From NCBI GenBank assembly GCA_902765035.1, contig CACWYF010000007.1, positions 1-14,899 of the forward strand: DNA of 14,899 nt, given 5' to 3'. The translations under genes were made by a program, and so were the position numbers. The stretch's first letter is position 1. The number at the start of each line of letters is the position of its first letter. Positions 1 through 6,728 of this stretch are shown here, in pieces. The DNA comes from an uncultured Eubacteriales bacterium. GTDB lineage: Bacteria > Bacillota > Clostridia > Peptostreptococcales > Anaerovoracaceae. The notes under the pieces are model-generated. The model was not told where the DNA came from. It ran no database searches and saw nothing but the letters and a program-made list of their open reading frames with translations.

Positions 1-296
1 GGCCGCGACCGCACGTAATCGTAGACGACGCCCAGGTCCCCGACCTCAGTCAGGATGCTCATTTCGCGGGTATCTCTCCCCTCGCTGCATCCGTTTCCGG
101 AGCCGGGAAAATCGTACGTGAACACAGGATAAGACCTCTTTGCCAGCTCGGTGGCATACCTGGTCTCCCAGTTCTGATCGACGCCGAATTCGTGGCTTAT
201 GATAACGCACGGGCGGTCAGATTCACCGTCCGGAATATACAGATGGCCTACGATCAGCGCATCGCCGTCTTTGATTTCAACCCTGTGCTTGTACAT
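1..296 (-). CDS. alpha/beta hydrolase, 5' part (runs off left edge)
   Basis: This is the N-terminal 98 codons of a protein whose end lies outside the window. It starts at the ATG at 296, with a strong GGAGG site about 6 nt upstream. The visible protein begins MYKHRVEIKDGD and has a beta-strand followed by CVIISHEFGVDQNW (oxyanion-hole HEFG region), then VFTYDFPGSGNGCSEGRDT and a TEVGDLGVVYDYV segment. This order is typical of Firmicute alpha/beta hydrolases annotated as S9-peptidase-like or serine esterases, where DF-GSG and S.LTE..DL occur before the nucleophile elbow. The GxSxG serine and the acid and His residues lie beyond the edge, so activity cannot be judged. No signal peptide is seen, so it is probably cytoplasmic. 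It appears to have its own promoter (315-343) and to be separated from the dehydrogenase by a terminator. The substrate is unknown. Confidence 0.82.
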   Translation of the reverse strand, partial: MYKHRVEIKDGDALIVGHLYIPDGESDRPCVIISHEFGVDQNWETRYATELAKRSYPVFTYDFPGSGNGCSEGRDTREMSILTEVGDLGVVYDYVRSR

Positions 297-314
297 TTCT
301 TTCCTCCGAGCACA

Positions 315-343
315 ATGATACATCAAAAGAAAAAAGGTGACAA
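315..343 (-). promoter_or_regulatory. predicted promoter of the edge hydrolase
   Basis: On the minus strand, TTGTCA (343-338) is followed after exactly 17 nt by TATCAT (320-315); both hexamers are one mismatch from the sigma-A consensus. The start of transcription would be near 309, leaving a leader of about 13 nt that consists almost only of the Shine-Dalgarno site. The -35 box lies inside the terminator hairpin of the preceding gene. Confidence 0.6.
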
Positions 344-362
344 CGATTCTCGCGCCACCTTT
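326..362 (-). terminator. rho-independent terminator after the dehydrogenase
   Basis: On the minus strand the 7-bp stem AAAGGTG / CACCTTT (positions 362-356 and 339-333) encloses an inner CGA-GAA-TCG helix. It is followed by TTTCTTTT. It begins 6 nt after the stop codon of the hydroxyacid dehydrogenase, as expected for its terminator. Confidence 0.7.
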
Positions 363-368
363 CAGCTG

Positions 369-1352
369 TCACAGTCCGTTGACTATGTTATTCGGTCTCT
401 CGCCGTTCTCCATCTTCTTCATGCTGGCGATCGCCCATTCAAGCATTCTCTTGAATGCCTGGTCTGTTCTTCCGGCAGAATGAGTCGTGAACAGCACTCT
501 TGCATCAGCATCAGGTCTGAGATTTCTCAGAGGATGATCATCCGGCATCGGTTCAGGTGCTACTGTGTCAAGTGCCGCAAACCCGATCTCATGGGCCTCA
601 AGCGCCCAGGCGAGATCATCATTATTCACGATTTCTCCCCTTGCGACGTTGACGAGCAGCACGTCGTTTTTCATCATGCTGAGTGTTTCTCTGTTTATCA
701 TGTTGATCGTGGAAGGAAGCACCGGTACGTGGATGCTGATTATATCAGACTCTCTCATGAGTTCTTCCTGCGTTACATACTCGAGTCCGTATGCCTTCTC
801 GAGTTCCTCGTCCATCCTTATAGGGTCGGTGTAAACAAGCCTGCATCCCCATGGCGCAAGCCTCTTCGCTACTTCTCTTCCTATGACACCCATTCCGATC
901 ATTCCGATCGTTGAACCTTCGACCTCGCGCACGCCTTTTTCGACGAATAGTTCGTTAGCTTTTGCGTATCCGAAGCGTCTTACGTTGTGATCCATCCAGC
1001 CGACTTTCCTGTATCCGGCCAGCATCAGAGCTGCACAGTGCTCCGCAACTGCGGCTGCGTTGACAGCCTTGTTGTTGCAGACCATGATGCCGAGCTCTCT
1101 GGCGCCCTCAATGTCGACCATGTTGAATGAAACGCCTTCTACATGCAGCATCTTCAGCCTTTTGCACGGCTCGAGCATTTCTCTTGTTATCCTGTCCATG
1201 CAGTCGACCAGAAGATAATCCGCCTCCTGCATTTCCCTGAGGCCATTCTCATCTATAGGCCTCTCAATGTATTTTATATTCCAGCCCTCCGGCCAGCTGA
1301 CACTGTATTTCTCAAATCTTGTTTCAGGCAAACTGCATACTACTGTTGGCAT
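369..1352 (-). CDS. D-2-hydroxyacid dehydrogenase (NAD-dependent)
   Basis: A 327-residue protein of the D-isomer-specific 2-hydroxyacid dehydrogenase family (SerA/LdhA/GhrB type), which reduces 2-keto acids to D-2-hydroxy acids or the reverse, using NAD(H). Visible features: an N-terminal catalytic half; the Rossmann GxGxxG motif GMGVIG (about 153-158); an acidic residue in VYTDP (about 176), which favours NAD; then NVARGE with catalytic Arg238, PEP with Glu267, and TTHSAG with His291. All three catalytic residues are present and the length is normal. The start chosen is the ATG at 1352. A longer reading from 1403 would put its start in the loop of a hairpin without a ribosome binding site. 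The gene seems to be its own unit, bounded by hairpins on both sides. The exact substrate (phosphoglycerate, lactate, glyoxylate or other) cannot be told from the sequence. Confidence 0.92.
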   Translation of the reverse strand: MPTVVCSLPETRFEKYSVSWPEGWNIKYIERPIDENGLREMQEADYLLVDCMDRITREMLEPCKRLKMLHVEGVSFNMVDIEGARELGIMVCNNKAVNAAAVAEHCAALMLAGYRKVGWMDHNVRRFGYAKANELFVEKGVREVEGSTIGMIGMGVIGREVAKRLAPWGCRLVYTDPIRMDEELEKAYGLEYVTQEELMRESDIISIHVPVLPSTINMINRETLSMMKNDVLLVNVARGEIVNNDDLAWALEAHEIGFAALDTVAPEPMPDDHPLRNLRPDADARVLFTTHSAGRTDQAFKRMLEWAIASMKKMENGERPNNIVNGL

Positions 1353-1386
1353 TTGTATGTCCCTTTCCCGGCTTTGCCGCTTTTGA

Positions 1387-1426
1387 AGAAAAGAGCGAGG
1401 CATTTATGTATGCGCCGCTCTTTTCT
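1387..1426 (-). terminator. hairpin after the membrane hydrolase gene
   Basis: A perfect 11-bp inverted repeat, AGAAAAGAGCG / CGCTCTTTTCT (1387-1397 and 1416-1426), has an inner GCAT/ATGC helix in its 18-nt loop. With its A-rich 5' arm and U-rich 3' arm on the minus strand it resembles an intrinsic terminator between the two minus-strand genes. It could instead lie in the leader of the dehydrogenase mRNA, because no clear promoter is seen between it and position 1352. Confidence 0.55.
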
Positions 1427-1487
1427 ATGTTGGAGTTTGATTTTATGGATCCTATTACTAATTGATCTGACAGATTCTCAGTCAGTA

Positions 1488-3302
1488 TTATCCGAGTACT
1501 GTGAAGCCTGAGAGTGTTACCATACCTGCGAAGATCGCTGCAGGGATTACGCCAACCCAGATGTTTCCGTACTTTCTGTAGAGGTATGTCACCACGCCTG
1601 TGGTGCCGCCCATCATGTAGCAGTATCCGAATGCGAAGTCGAGAGAACCCGAGCTTGTATTCTGACCTGTTCCGTAGATGTCGATCTGAGGGATGATCGT
1701 CTGGCCTGTGCCGATGATCATCGATCCGCCGTACTGAGCTACCAGCAGTACGAAGAGAGCGCTTGCTGTGAGTACAGTATTGACGATGACAGCTCTCCAC
1801 ATATCTTTCTTCTCGTTTCCTGTTGAAGGAAGGATGCGCTGCGACATGTTGCCGACGAACATTACGAAGAAGATGATCAGGCAGTAAGGGATAGCTCTTA
1901 CGATTCTCATCGGGCTCATCTTGAGGTATGTTGAGAGATTCCATACCTGATAGTTGATTCCCATGAATCCCTCAATCAGCCAGAGCCATGTGAATACGAA
2001 TATTACTACGATCAGTGCCATGAGGCAGCTCTTGCCGACCTTGCTCCAGTCGATTTTGGTGTCTCCGTCTGCGCCGAGAGCATAATCGCCGAGTGTCAGA
2101 GGCTTGCCGTCTTTCTTAGCCTTGTTTGCTCTGATGATCATTCTTACGATTCCGATCAGAGCGAGTACAACGAGCCATGCCATGATTCCGTTGAGGTTAG
2201 CGGACGGAAGGATCTTAGTCCATCTGGTACCGAGTCCTGTCCACTTGATTGTATATGCGGAAACATGTACGAAGATGAGTGCCGGGATTACCAGTGAGAA
2301 CAGCAGGTCGATGCACCATGCCTTGGCGCCCTTTCTCGGTGTGCCGCCCCTTGGAACAGGATTCGCCGCGCTTGCAAAGTACTCGTTCTGCATGAGCAGG
2401 TTGACAAGTGCTGCAAGCAGGAACATCATTGCGATACATGCGATTCCTGAGAAAAGCTGCTGCGGAAGCCATGCGAGGTCGCCGTTGTCAAGCTTAACCG
2501 GGAATTCTACTACATCGTTCTCGAATTTAACGATTTCCTCAATGGTTGCTCCGGAGATATTACCTGTCTGGTGGAGTGTTCCGTCGATAACAGCATATCT
2601 GAAGAGCTTGCCGTTTCTCTGATAATCCTTATTCGGCTGCAGACCGTCGATGCCTGCCATCTCACCTGTTGCCTTGAGGCATGCATCCGGATCACCGATA
2701 AAGTGATAGTCATACTGGTCAGCAGTAGATTTGATAAGTCCGAAATTAGTATCTACATTCTCGAAGCCGCCAACCATCTGCATCATGAAAGGTCCGAATA
2801 CTTCACATACACTGTTGACCTTATCCGGCATTGCCCCGTATGTCTGGAGAACTGTAGCTGTACCTGCAGAATATCCGATCAGGTTCAGGCTGTCCTTCTG
2901 TACAAATGAGAGGCCGTTGGCATACTGTGCTGTTGTGATAGCCTGGATGCCTCTGTCGATATCCGGGTCAGATTCACCGCCGCCCTGAAGGTCTGGTGAC
3001 AGAACTACCATTCCTCTTCTTGCGAGTTCCATGCTCCATGTGTCATTGGAGTGAGCATGGTTGGAACGTCCGTGATAGATGACTGCTACAGGAGCAGGTG
3101 TCTCATCAGTTGCTGTCTTAGGAATGTATATCAGTGAGCTTACTGATGTACCGTCCTGTGAGTTGAGATAGATTCTCTCGATGTGGACCTTGCCCCATGA
3201 TGTCTGGAATCCCCAGATGAAGATCGAGCATACGAGCAGGATCAGCATCGTTACCGAGAAAAACCTTACGGCTTTCTTCTTTTCAGTCTGTTTGTCTTTC
3301 AT
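1488..3302 (-). CDS. membrane-anchored alpha/beta hydrolase with C-terminal polytopic domain
   Basis: A 604-residue protein of unusual layout. Residues 13-30 form an N-terminal signal anchor. Residues about 40-260 form an alpha/beta hydrolase fold, placed outside the cytoplasm: AVIYHGRSN (oxyanion region, 73-81), VVLSPDLQGGGESD (99-112), and the nucleophile elbow GYSAG with Ser145. His244 in GTLHQTG is a candidate catalytic His. From about 283 to the end, seven or eight hydrophobic segments follow (283-303, 329-350, 373-392, 424-445, 468-487, 503-522, 555-575, 583-600). The start chosen is the ATG at 3302, preceded by AGAAAGGTG; the open frame reaches further upstream to 3419 without a ribosome binding site and with a polar, unlikely N-terminus. 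I do not recognise a characterised homologue. An esterase or peptidase acting on a membrane or extracellular substrate is plausible, and the role of the membrane part is unknown. Confidence 0.8.
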   Translation of the reverse strand: MKDKQTEKKKAVRFFSVTMLILLVCSIFIWGFQTSWGKVHIERIYLNSQDGTSVSSLIYIPKTATDETPAPVAVIYHGRSNHAHSNDTWSMELARRGMVVLSPDLQGGGESDPDIDRGIQAITTAQYANGLSFVQKDSLNLIGYSAGTATVLQTYGAMPDKVNSVCEVFGPFMMQMVGGFENVDTNFGLIKSTADQYDYHFIGDPDACLKATGEMAGIDGLQPNKDYQRNGKLFRYAVIDGTLHQTGNISGATIEEIVKFENDVVEFPVKLDNGDLAWLPQQLFSGIACIAMMFLLAALVNLLMQNEYFASAANPVPRGGTPRKGAKAWCIDLLFSLVIPALIFVHVSAYTIKWTGLGTRWTKILPSANLNGIMAWLVVLALIGIVRMIIRANKAKKDGKPLTLGDYALGADGDTKIDWSKVGKSCLMALIVVIFVFTWLWLIEGFMGINYQVWNLSTYLKMSPMRIVRAIPYCLIIFFVMFVGNMSQRILPSTGNEKKDMWRAVIVNTVLTASALFVLLVAQYGGSMIIGTGQTIIPQIDIYGTGQNTSSGSLDFAFGYCYMMGGTTGVVTYLYRKYGNIWVGVIPAAIFAGMVTLSGFTVLG

Positions 3303-3434
3303 TTCATTCACCTTTCTGTTGATTTCCACCTGTGCTCGGCGGTCCTGAAGATACAGTTTCGGTTGATTTGATAGCTGCATCATAATTCCGCAGCAAGATG
3401 CGTTCAACAGATCAGGCATATATGCATTTATGAC

Positions 3435-3488
3435 GTCCTAAGTGCAAATGCGCCTGGCACAAACGCTGCAAATTCTGTCCCAGATGCA
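3435..3488. promoter_or_regulatory. repeated GTCCTAAGTGCA-like sites upstream of the membrane hydrolase
   Basis: GTCCTAAGTGCA at 3435-3446 is identical to a site at 6641-6652 next to the LytTR regulator gene. A diverged copy, GTCCCAGATGCA (8 or 9 of 12 positions), follows at 3477-3488, 42 bp away (start to start), about four helical turns. This is a candidate regulator-binding pair. The rest of the 422-bp divergent spacer (3303-3724) holds only the plus-strand promoter listed separately; no convincing minus-strand promoter or gene was seen there. Confidence 0.35.
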
Positions 3489-3609
3489 TAAGCAGTTTCT
3501 CGCTTTTCCAGTGGCGTGTATTATTTCTCTGATTCAACACCGGATTTGGAAATCAGATTCGGACTTCTACCCCTAATTGAAAATATTTTTGATAAAATGT
3601 TAAATATAT

Positions 3610-3638
3610 TTGACATTATGACATTTATGATGTACTAT
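3610..3638 (+). promoter_or_regulatory. predicted promoter of the membrane protein/XRE pair
   Basis: A perfect -35 box TTGACA (3610-3615), a 17-nt spacer, and TACTAT (3633-3638) as the -10 box, in an AT-rich tract. Transcription should begin near 3645, giving a leader of about 80 nt that ends with GGAGG (3713-3717) 7 nt before the ATG. Confidence 0.65.
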
Positions 3639-3724
3639 GATGCTACAAAACCACATATACAGACAATGGAATTACAAACAGATCACAGATAAATCGGATA
3701 CATAGACAACATGGAGGTAATAAT

Positions 3725-4267
3725 ATGAACAATACAGAATATGCTGCAGGTCTGGCTTTCGGTATAGTGACCGCACTGATAATATTCTTGGTAATCTGGA
3801 AGTTCAGCAAGAAGGCAGGTATGAAAGGTAACTTCGATGAAAGACAGGAGCTCGTACGAGGCAGAGGCTACAAATACGCATTCTTCATAGTAGTGATCCT
3901 GCTGACGCTTGAGCTGCTGGCAGAGAGTTTTAACGCATTCGACATACTCCCGCTGACACGTACACTTACATTATTCTTCATCCTTCTGACCGGAGTTATG
4001 GTATATGCACTCTACTGCATCAGGAATGATTCATATTTCGGGGTAGGAACAGATGCAAGAACTTACAAGGCTGTTATGTGGATAGTAATTATCTGCAATG
4101 CGATATCAGGATTTACCGGTCTTAAGGATGGCGCCATTGTAGATGGGAAGCTTGCATTCGGACCATGTGCTTCGCTCCTGTTCTGCGCAGCATTCGCAGT
4201 TATACTGATTTCACTAAGTTTGAAGAACAAAGCTTCTGAAGAAGAATCTGCCGAAGATGAGATATGA
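3725..4267 (+). CDS. five-span membrane protein paired with XRE regulator
   Basis: A 180-residue integral membrane protein with hydrophobic segments at about 7-26, 52-70, 82-103, 115-133 and 145-166, and a charged acidic C-terminal tail (about 168-180). Between spans 1 and 2 lies a conserved-looking cytoplasmic motif FDERQELVRGRGYKYAF (about 37-53). The DERQ...RG..YK pattern is familiar to me from uncharacterised Firmicute membrane proteins encoded next to small XRE regulators. The start is firm: GGAGG lies 7 nt before the ATG, with a strong promoter upstream. The gene ends 30 nt before the XRE gene, so the two are almost certainly one transcript. The function is unknown; sensing of an envelope signal, with the partner acting on DNA, is inference only. 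Confidence 0.8.
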   Translation: MNNTEYAAGLAFGIVTALIIFLVIWKFSKKAGMKGNFDERQELVRGRGYKYAFFIVVILLTLELLAESFNAFDILPLTRTLTLFFILLTGVMVYALYCIRNDSYFGVGTDARTYKAVMWIVIICNAISGFTGLKDGAIVDGKLAFGPCASLLFCAAFAVILISLSLKNKASEEESAEDEI

Positions 4268-4297
4268 TGCGCTGTGCAGAATCGAAAGGAGACTGAC

Positions 4298-4489
4298 ATG
4301 AAGAATCTTAAAATGAAATCTGCCCGTGTCGCCAAGGATCTCTCACAGCAGCAGCTTGCAGATCTCATCGGTGTTTCAAGGCAGACAATCAGCGCAATAG
4401 AAAAAGGGGACTATAACCCCACTATCAATCTATGTATAGCAATATGCAGACAGCTGGACAAGACTCTTGACGAGCTGTTCTGGGAATAG
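4298..4489 (+). CDS. small XRE-family HTH regulator
   Basis: A 63-residue Cro/CI-type DNA-binding protein that is nearly all helix-turn-helix. The core is LSQQQLADLIGVSRQTISAIEKGDYNPTINL (about 15-45), with the usual QQLAD...VSRQTISAIEKG recognition region, and it ends in the common LFWE tail. It belongs to the short regulator type (YozG-like) that lacks a sensory domain. The start at 4298 has AAAGGAG 6-7 nt upstream; an earlier in-frame ATG at 4274 lacks one. It follows the membrane protein in the same operon and is likely to regulate that operon. Its stop is only 2 nt from the stop of the convergent kinase gene, and no terminator is visible between them. Confidence 0.9.
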   Translation: MKNLKMKSARVAKDLSQQQLADLIGVSRQTISAIEKGDYNPTINLCIAICRQLDKTLDELFWE

Positions 4490-4491
4490 TA

Positions 4492-5847
4492 TCACATACC
4501 GGCAGGCAGCATCACGATAAGCGTGAACTGCCTGTTTTCGTTATCTGCTTTGACAGAGACAGTTCCGCCATACCTTGAGGCAGCGTTCTCTATGCTCCTG
4601 ATGCCGATCCCGTGCATGTCACTGTCCTTCTTGCTGGTGACAGGTACACCATTCTTCATTTCGACTCTGCCGGCAAATCTGTTCTCGAACCTGATCACAA
4701 TATTTCCTGCGAATGCAGCACTTTTGATATACAGGTATTTCTCCTCTTTATCATCGAGTTTGCGAAGTGCTTCTACCGCATTGTCCACCGCATTGCCGAA
4801 TATAGTCACAAGGTCTACTGTTCTGATGTGTCCGAGGCTTGCAAGATCGAGGCAGATATTGAATCTGATCCCATCAGCATGTGTGAGCTGGATCTTCTCA
4901 GACAGAATGGCATCCACGGTCTGGTTCCCGGTCTTTACCTGTGTCTCGTATCCTTCGAACTTCGGAAGGAGCTCACTGAGATAGTCGTTGATCTCCCCTT
5001 CACTTCCGGACATGCTCTGGATAGCCAGCAGATGATTCTTGACATCATGATAGAGCCTCCGGATATCATCACTTGCCTGCATCTCACGCTGTGCACTTCT
5101 CACCTCATACTGGAGTACCATACGCTCGTGCTCTGCTTCCTCCTTCTCCTTAAGCAGCAGCCTGCTGTAATCAAAGAGCAGAATCACAAGATACAGTCCT
5201 ATAGAAGTCACAAGAGAGAAGGAAATCATCGTGACTCTGTTGCCGCCCAGGTTCAGTTCCCTGACAGCTGTAAGTATCCATTTGAAATACACCATGATAA
5301 GCAGCACAGTGCTCATCATGATCGTTCTCTGACTGTCTATTATATCTATCTTCTCCGGCTTTATGAGTTTTCTTGTCACCGCTGCCAGTATGAGTTCAGT
5401 TGCCGCAACGATTACAAGCCCGAAAACATATCCGGCCCCCTTCGCCTGATGCGGAGGAGTCACTGTTCCATATGTCATCATTACCATTCTGAGGTTCTGT
5501 GCCGTGAGATATATAGCAGTGAAAATAGCCGACAGATAAAATGCTACAGGTACACTGCATTCCTTGTTAAGCAGCAGCCAGCACATGACCGGCAGCAGAT
5601 GCAGGATCATTCTCAGCAGCTGAATGGCAAGGTTCTCAAGCGAAAAAACGCTGACCGCAGCATTGAGAGGTGTCATATATATTCCAAGCAGCACAAGAAG
5701 AGGCAGGAAGCCGATCACCTTTCTTACAGGATCGTCTCCGATGTCTCTTCGTTCATTTTTCCTGCTGAAGAACCAGAGAAGTATCGCTATCTCTGCAATG
5801 CAGGAAAGTATATCTATAACAGAACCGGTAATGATGTCTGGCATCAT
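4492..5847 (-). CDS. AgrC-like sensor histidine kinase (GHKL, HPK10 type)
   Basis: A 451-residue sensor kinase. The N-terminal half (about 5-225) holds six or seven membrane segments. It is followed by a coiled linker (DYSRLLLKEKEEAEHERMV) and the dimerisation/phosphoacceptor motif RRLYHDVKNHLLAI with His267. The ATPase domain shows the N box TIFGNAVDNAVEAL (Asn352, Asn356) and the G box MHGIGIRSIENAA (411-423). The YHD.KNH form of the H box and the GHKL domain are characteristic of kinases that pair with LytTR regulators, such as AgrC. The start at 5847 overlaps the stop of the regulator gene by one base (TGATG), with GGAG 10 nt upstream, indicating translational coupling; an adjacent ATG at 5844 is the alternative. 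No agrB/agrD-like genes are in the window, so a peptide signal is not supported here. Confidence 0.9.
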   Translation of the reverse strand: MMPDIITGSVIDILSCIAEIAILLWFFSRKNERRDIGDDPVRKVIGFLPLLVLLGIYMTPLNAAVSVFSLENLAIQLLRMILHLLPVMCWLLLNKECSVPVAFYLSAIFTAIYLTAQNLRMVMMTYGTVTPPHQAKGAGYVFGLVIVAATELILAAVTRKLIKPEKIDIIDSQRTIMMSTVLLIMVYFKWILTAVRELNLGGNRVTMISFSLVTSIGLYLVILLFDYSRLLLKEKEEAEHERMVLQYEVRSAQREMQASDDIRRLYHDVKNHLLAIQSMSGSEGEINDYLSELLPKFEGYETQVKTGNQTVDAILSEKIQLTHADGIRFNICLDLASLGHIRTVDLVTIFGNAVDNAVEALRKLDDKEEKYLYIKSAAFAGNIVIRFENRFAGRVEMKNGVPVTSKKDSDMHGIGIRSIENAASRYGGTVSVKADNENRQFTLIVMLPAGM

Positions 5848-6563
5848 CAGAAAGTATCTCCATAATAAGAGGATAACGCACTCATGAAAGCCTTGCGCCG
5901 CCTCTGACTGATCGGAACTATATTGCCGTCCTTGAGCAGGATCTCGTTTTGCCTTATCTCCTGTATGGCCTCTGCGGCGACAAGATAGCTCGCATGGCAT
6001 CTGAAGAAACCATATCCGCTCAGCTGTTCTTCAAGCTCACGGATCGGGCATCTGTACTCTCTGACCTCGCCATCCACGCAAAGGCTCACATAGTGTCCCC
6101 TGACCTCGCAGTAGCTGATACGTGACACAGGGATTCTGAAGGATTTGCCGGAAGATCTGATATTAAGATAATGGTCTTTCTCTCTGGATCGCTCTATATT
6201 CTTGATTGCGTCCCCCAGCTCGTGTGAGAACTCTTCATAGCTGACCGGCTTACGGATAAAACCAAAGGCTCTGACCTTGTACCCTTCAATAGCCCGCTGA
6301 TACATCGTTGTAATGAAAATGATACATACCTCCGTATCAAATTCTCTTATCGCTTTAGCAGCCTCCATGCCATCCATTCCCGGCATATAGATATCCAGTA
6401 ATATAAGATCAAGTCCTGACGGATAGCTCGTCAGCAGAGTTTCCGCATCAGAGAACTCCAGCACCTCTATGTCAGTGCCGGTCTCTGTTTTGTATTTCCC
6501 AAGAGCTTTGACTATGGATTCCCTTACAGGTCTCTCGTCATCACAAACAGCAATACGGATCAT
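5847..6563 (-). CDS. LytTR-family response regulator (AgrA-like)
   Basis: A 238-residue regulator partnered with the kinase directly downstream. Receiver domain (1-120): acidic pair D8/D9, phosphoacceptor Asp57 in LILLDIYMPGMDG, switch Thr85/86 in IIFITTM, and Lys105 in FIRKP. C-terminal LytTR DNA-binding domain (about 134-232): SGKSFRIPVSRISYCEVRGHYV ahead of FRCHASYLVA and ends with VPISQRRRKAF, all in the standard order. The length matches AgrA/LytR-type proteins. The start at 6563 has AAGGAG 8 nt upstream; a further ATG at 6593 does not. Its promoter (6605-6633) has a weak -35 box, just downstream of two direct repeats (6641-6672) that suit binding by this protein, so positive autoregulation is a reasonable inference. 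Confidence 0.93.
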   Translation of the reverse strand: MIRIAVCDDERPVRESIVKALGKYKTETGTDIEVLEFSDAETLLTSYPSGLDLILLDIYMPGMDGMEAAKAIREFDTEVCIIFITTMYQRAIEGYKVRAFGFIRKPVSYEEFSHELGDAIKNIERSREKDHYLNIRSSGKSFRIPVSRISYCEVRGHYVSLCVDGEVREYRCPIRELEEQLSGYGFFRCHASYLVAAEAIQEIRQNEILLKDGNIVPISQRRRKAFMSALSSYYGDTF

Positions 6564-6604
6564 ACAGTTAACTCCTTGCGAAAATAATAACAAATTCCCC
6601 TTGA

Positions 6605-6633
6605 ATTGTAATTTTTCGCGGCATGCAAAACAA
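6605..6633 (-). promoter_or_regulatory. predicted promoter of the LytTR/kinase operon
   Basis: On the minus strand, TTGTTT (6633-6628) lies 17 nt before TACAAT (6610-6605). The -10 box is good (5 of 6) and the -35 box poor (3 of 6), as for activator-dependent promoters. The direct repeats end about 7 nt upstream of the -35 box. The start site would be near 6598. Confidence 0.5.
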
Positions 6634-6640
6634 CCCTTCT

Positions 6641-6672
6641 GTCCTAAGTGCAGTTATTCTGCCCTAAGCGTT
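6641..6672. promoter_or_regulatory. two direct repeats, candidate LytTR binding sites
   Basis: GTCCTAAGTGCA (6641-6652) and GCCCTAAGCGTT (6661-6672) are in the same orientation, 20 bp start to start; the matching stretch is about 20 bp long (TTCTGYCCTAAG...GTTAT). Read on the minus strand, AACGCTTAGG differs at one position from the general LytTR half-site consensus as I recall it ([TA][AC][CA]GTTN[AG][TG]); the second copy fits less well. Two in-phase half-sites next to a weak -35 box are typical of this family's targets. Confidence 0.45.
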
Positions 6673-6686
6673 ATTCAGCTGTCATA

Positions 6687-6695
6687 TGCTATAAT
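6687..6695 (+). promoter_or_regulatory. extended -10 promoter of the flavoprotein gene
   Basis: TGC followed by a perfect TATAAT (6690-6695) forms an extended -10 element. No good -35 box is present; the position it would occupy falls on the second direct repeat (6661-6672). The start site would be near 6702, about 27 nt before the ATG. Confidence 0.55.
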
Positions 6696-6728
6696 TGCAT
6701 CAGCAAATTACCTACAGAGGTGGCAATC

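Noticed and set aside
3303..3419. N-terminal extension of the membrane hydrolase to 3419
   Set aside because: No ribosome binding site upstream, and the added 39 residues would precede a typical basic start of a signal anchor; ATG at 3302 has AGAAAGGTG.
3483..3575. 30-codon plus-strand frame (MHKQFLAFPVACII...) that could be a small peptide
   Set aside because: No ribosome binding site and it overlaps the candidate regulatory repeat; nothing supports its translation or an AgrD-like role.
4612..5865. 417-codon plus-strand open frame
   Set aside because: It runs antisense through the histidine kinase, whose motifs are complete; the translation is rich in C/H/Y and has no domain-like pattern or ribosome binding site.
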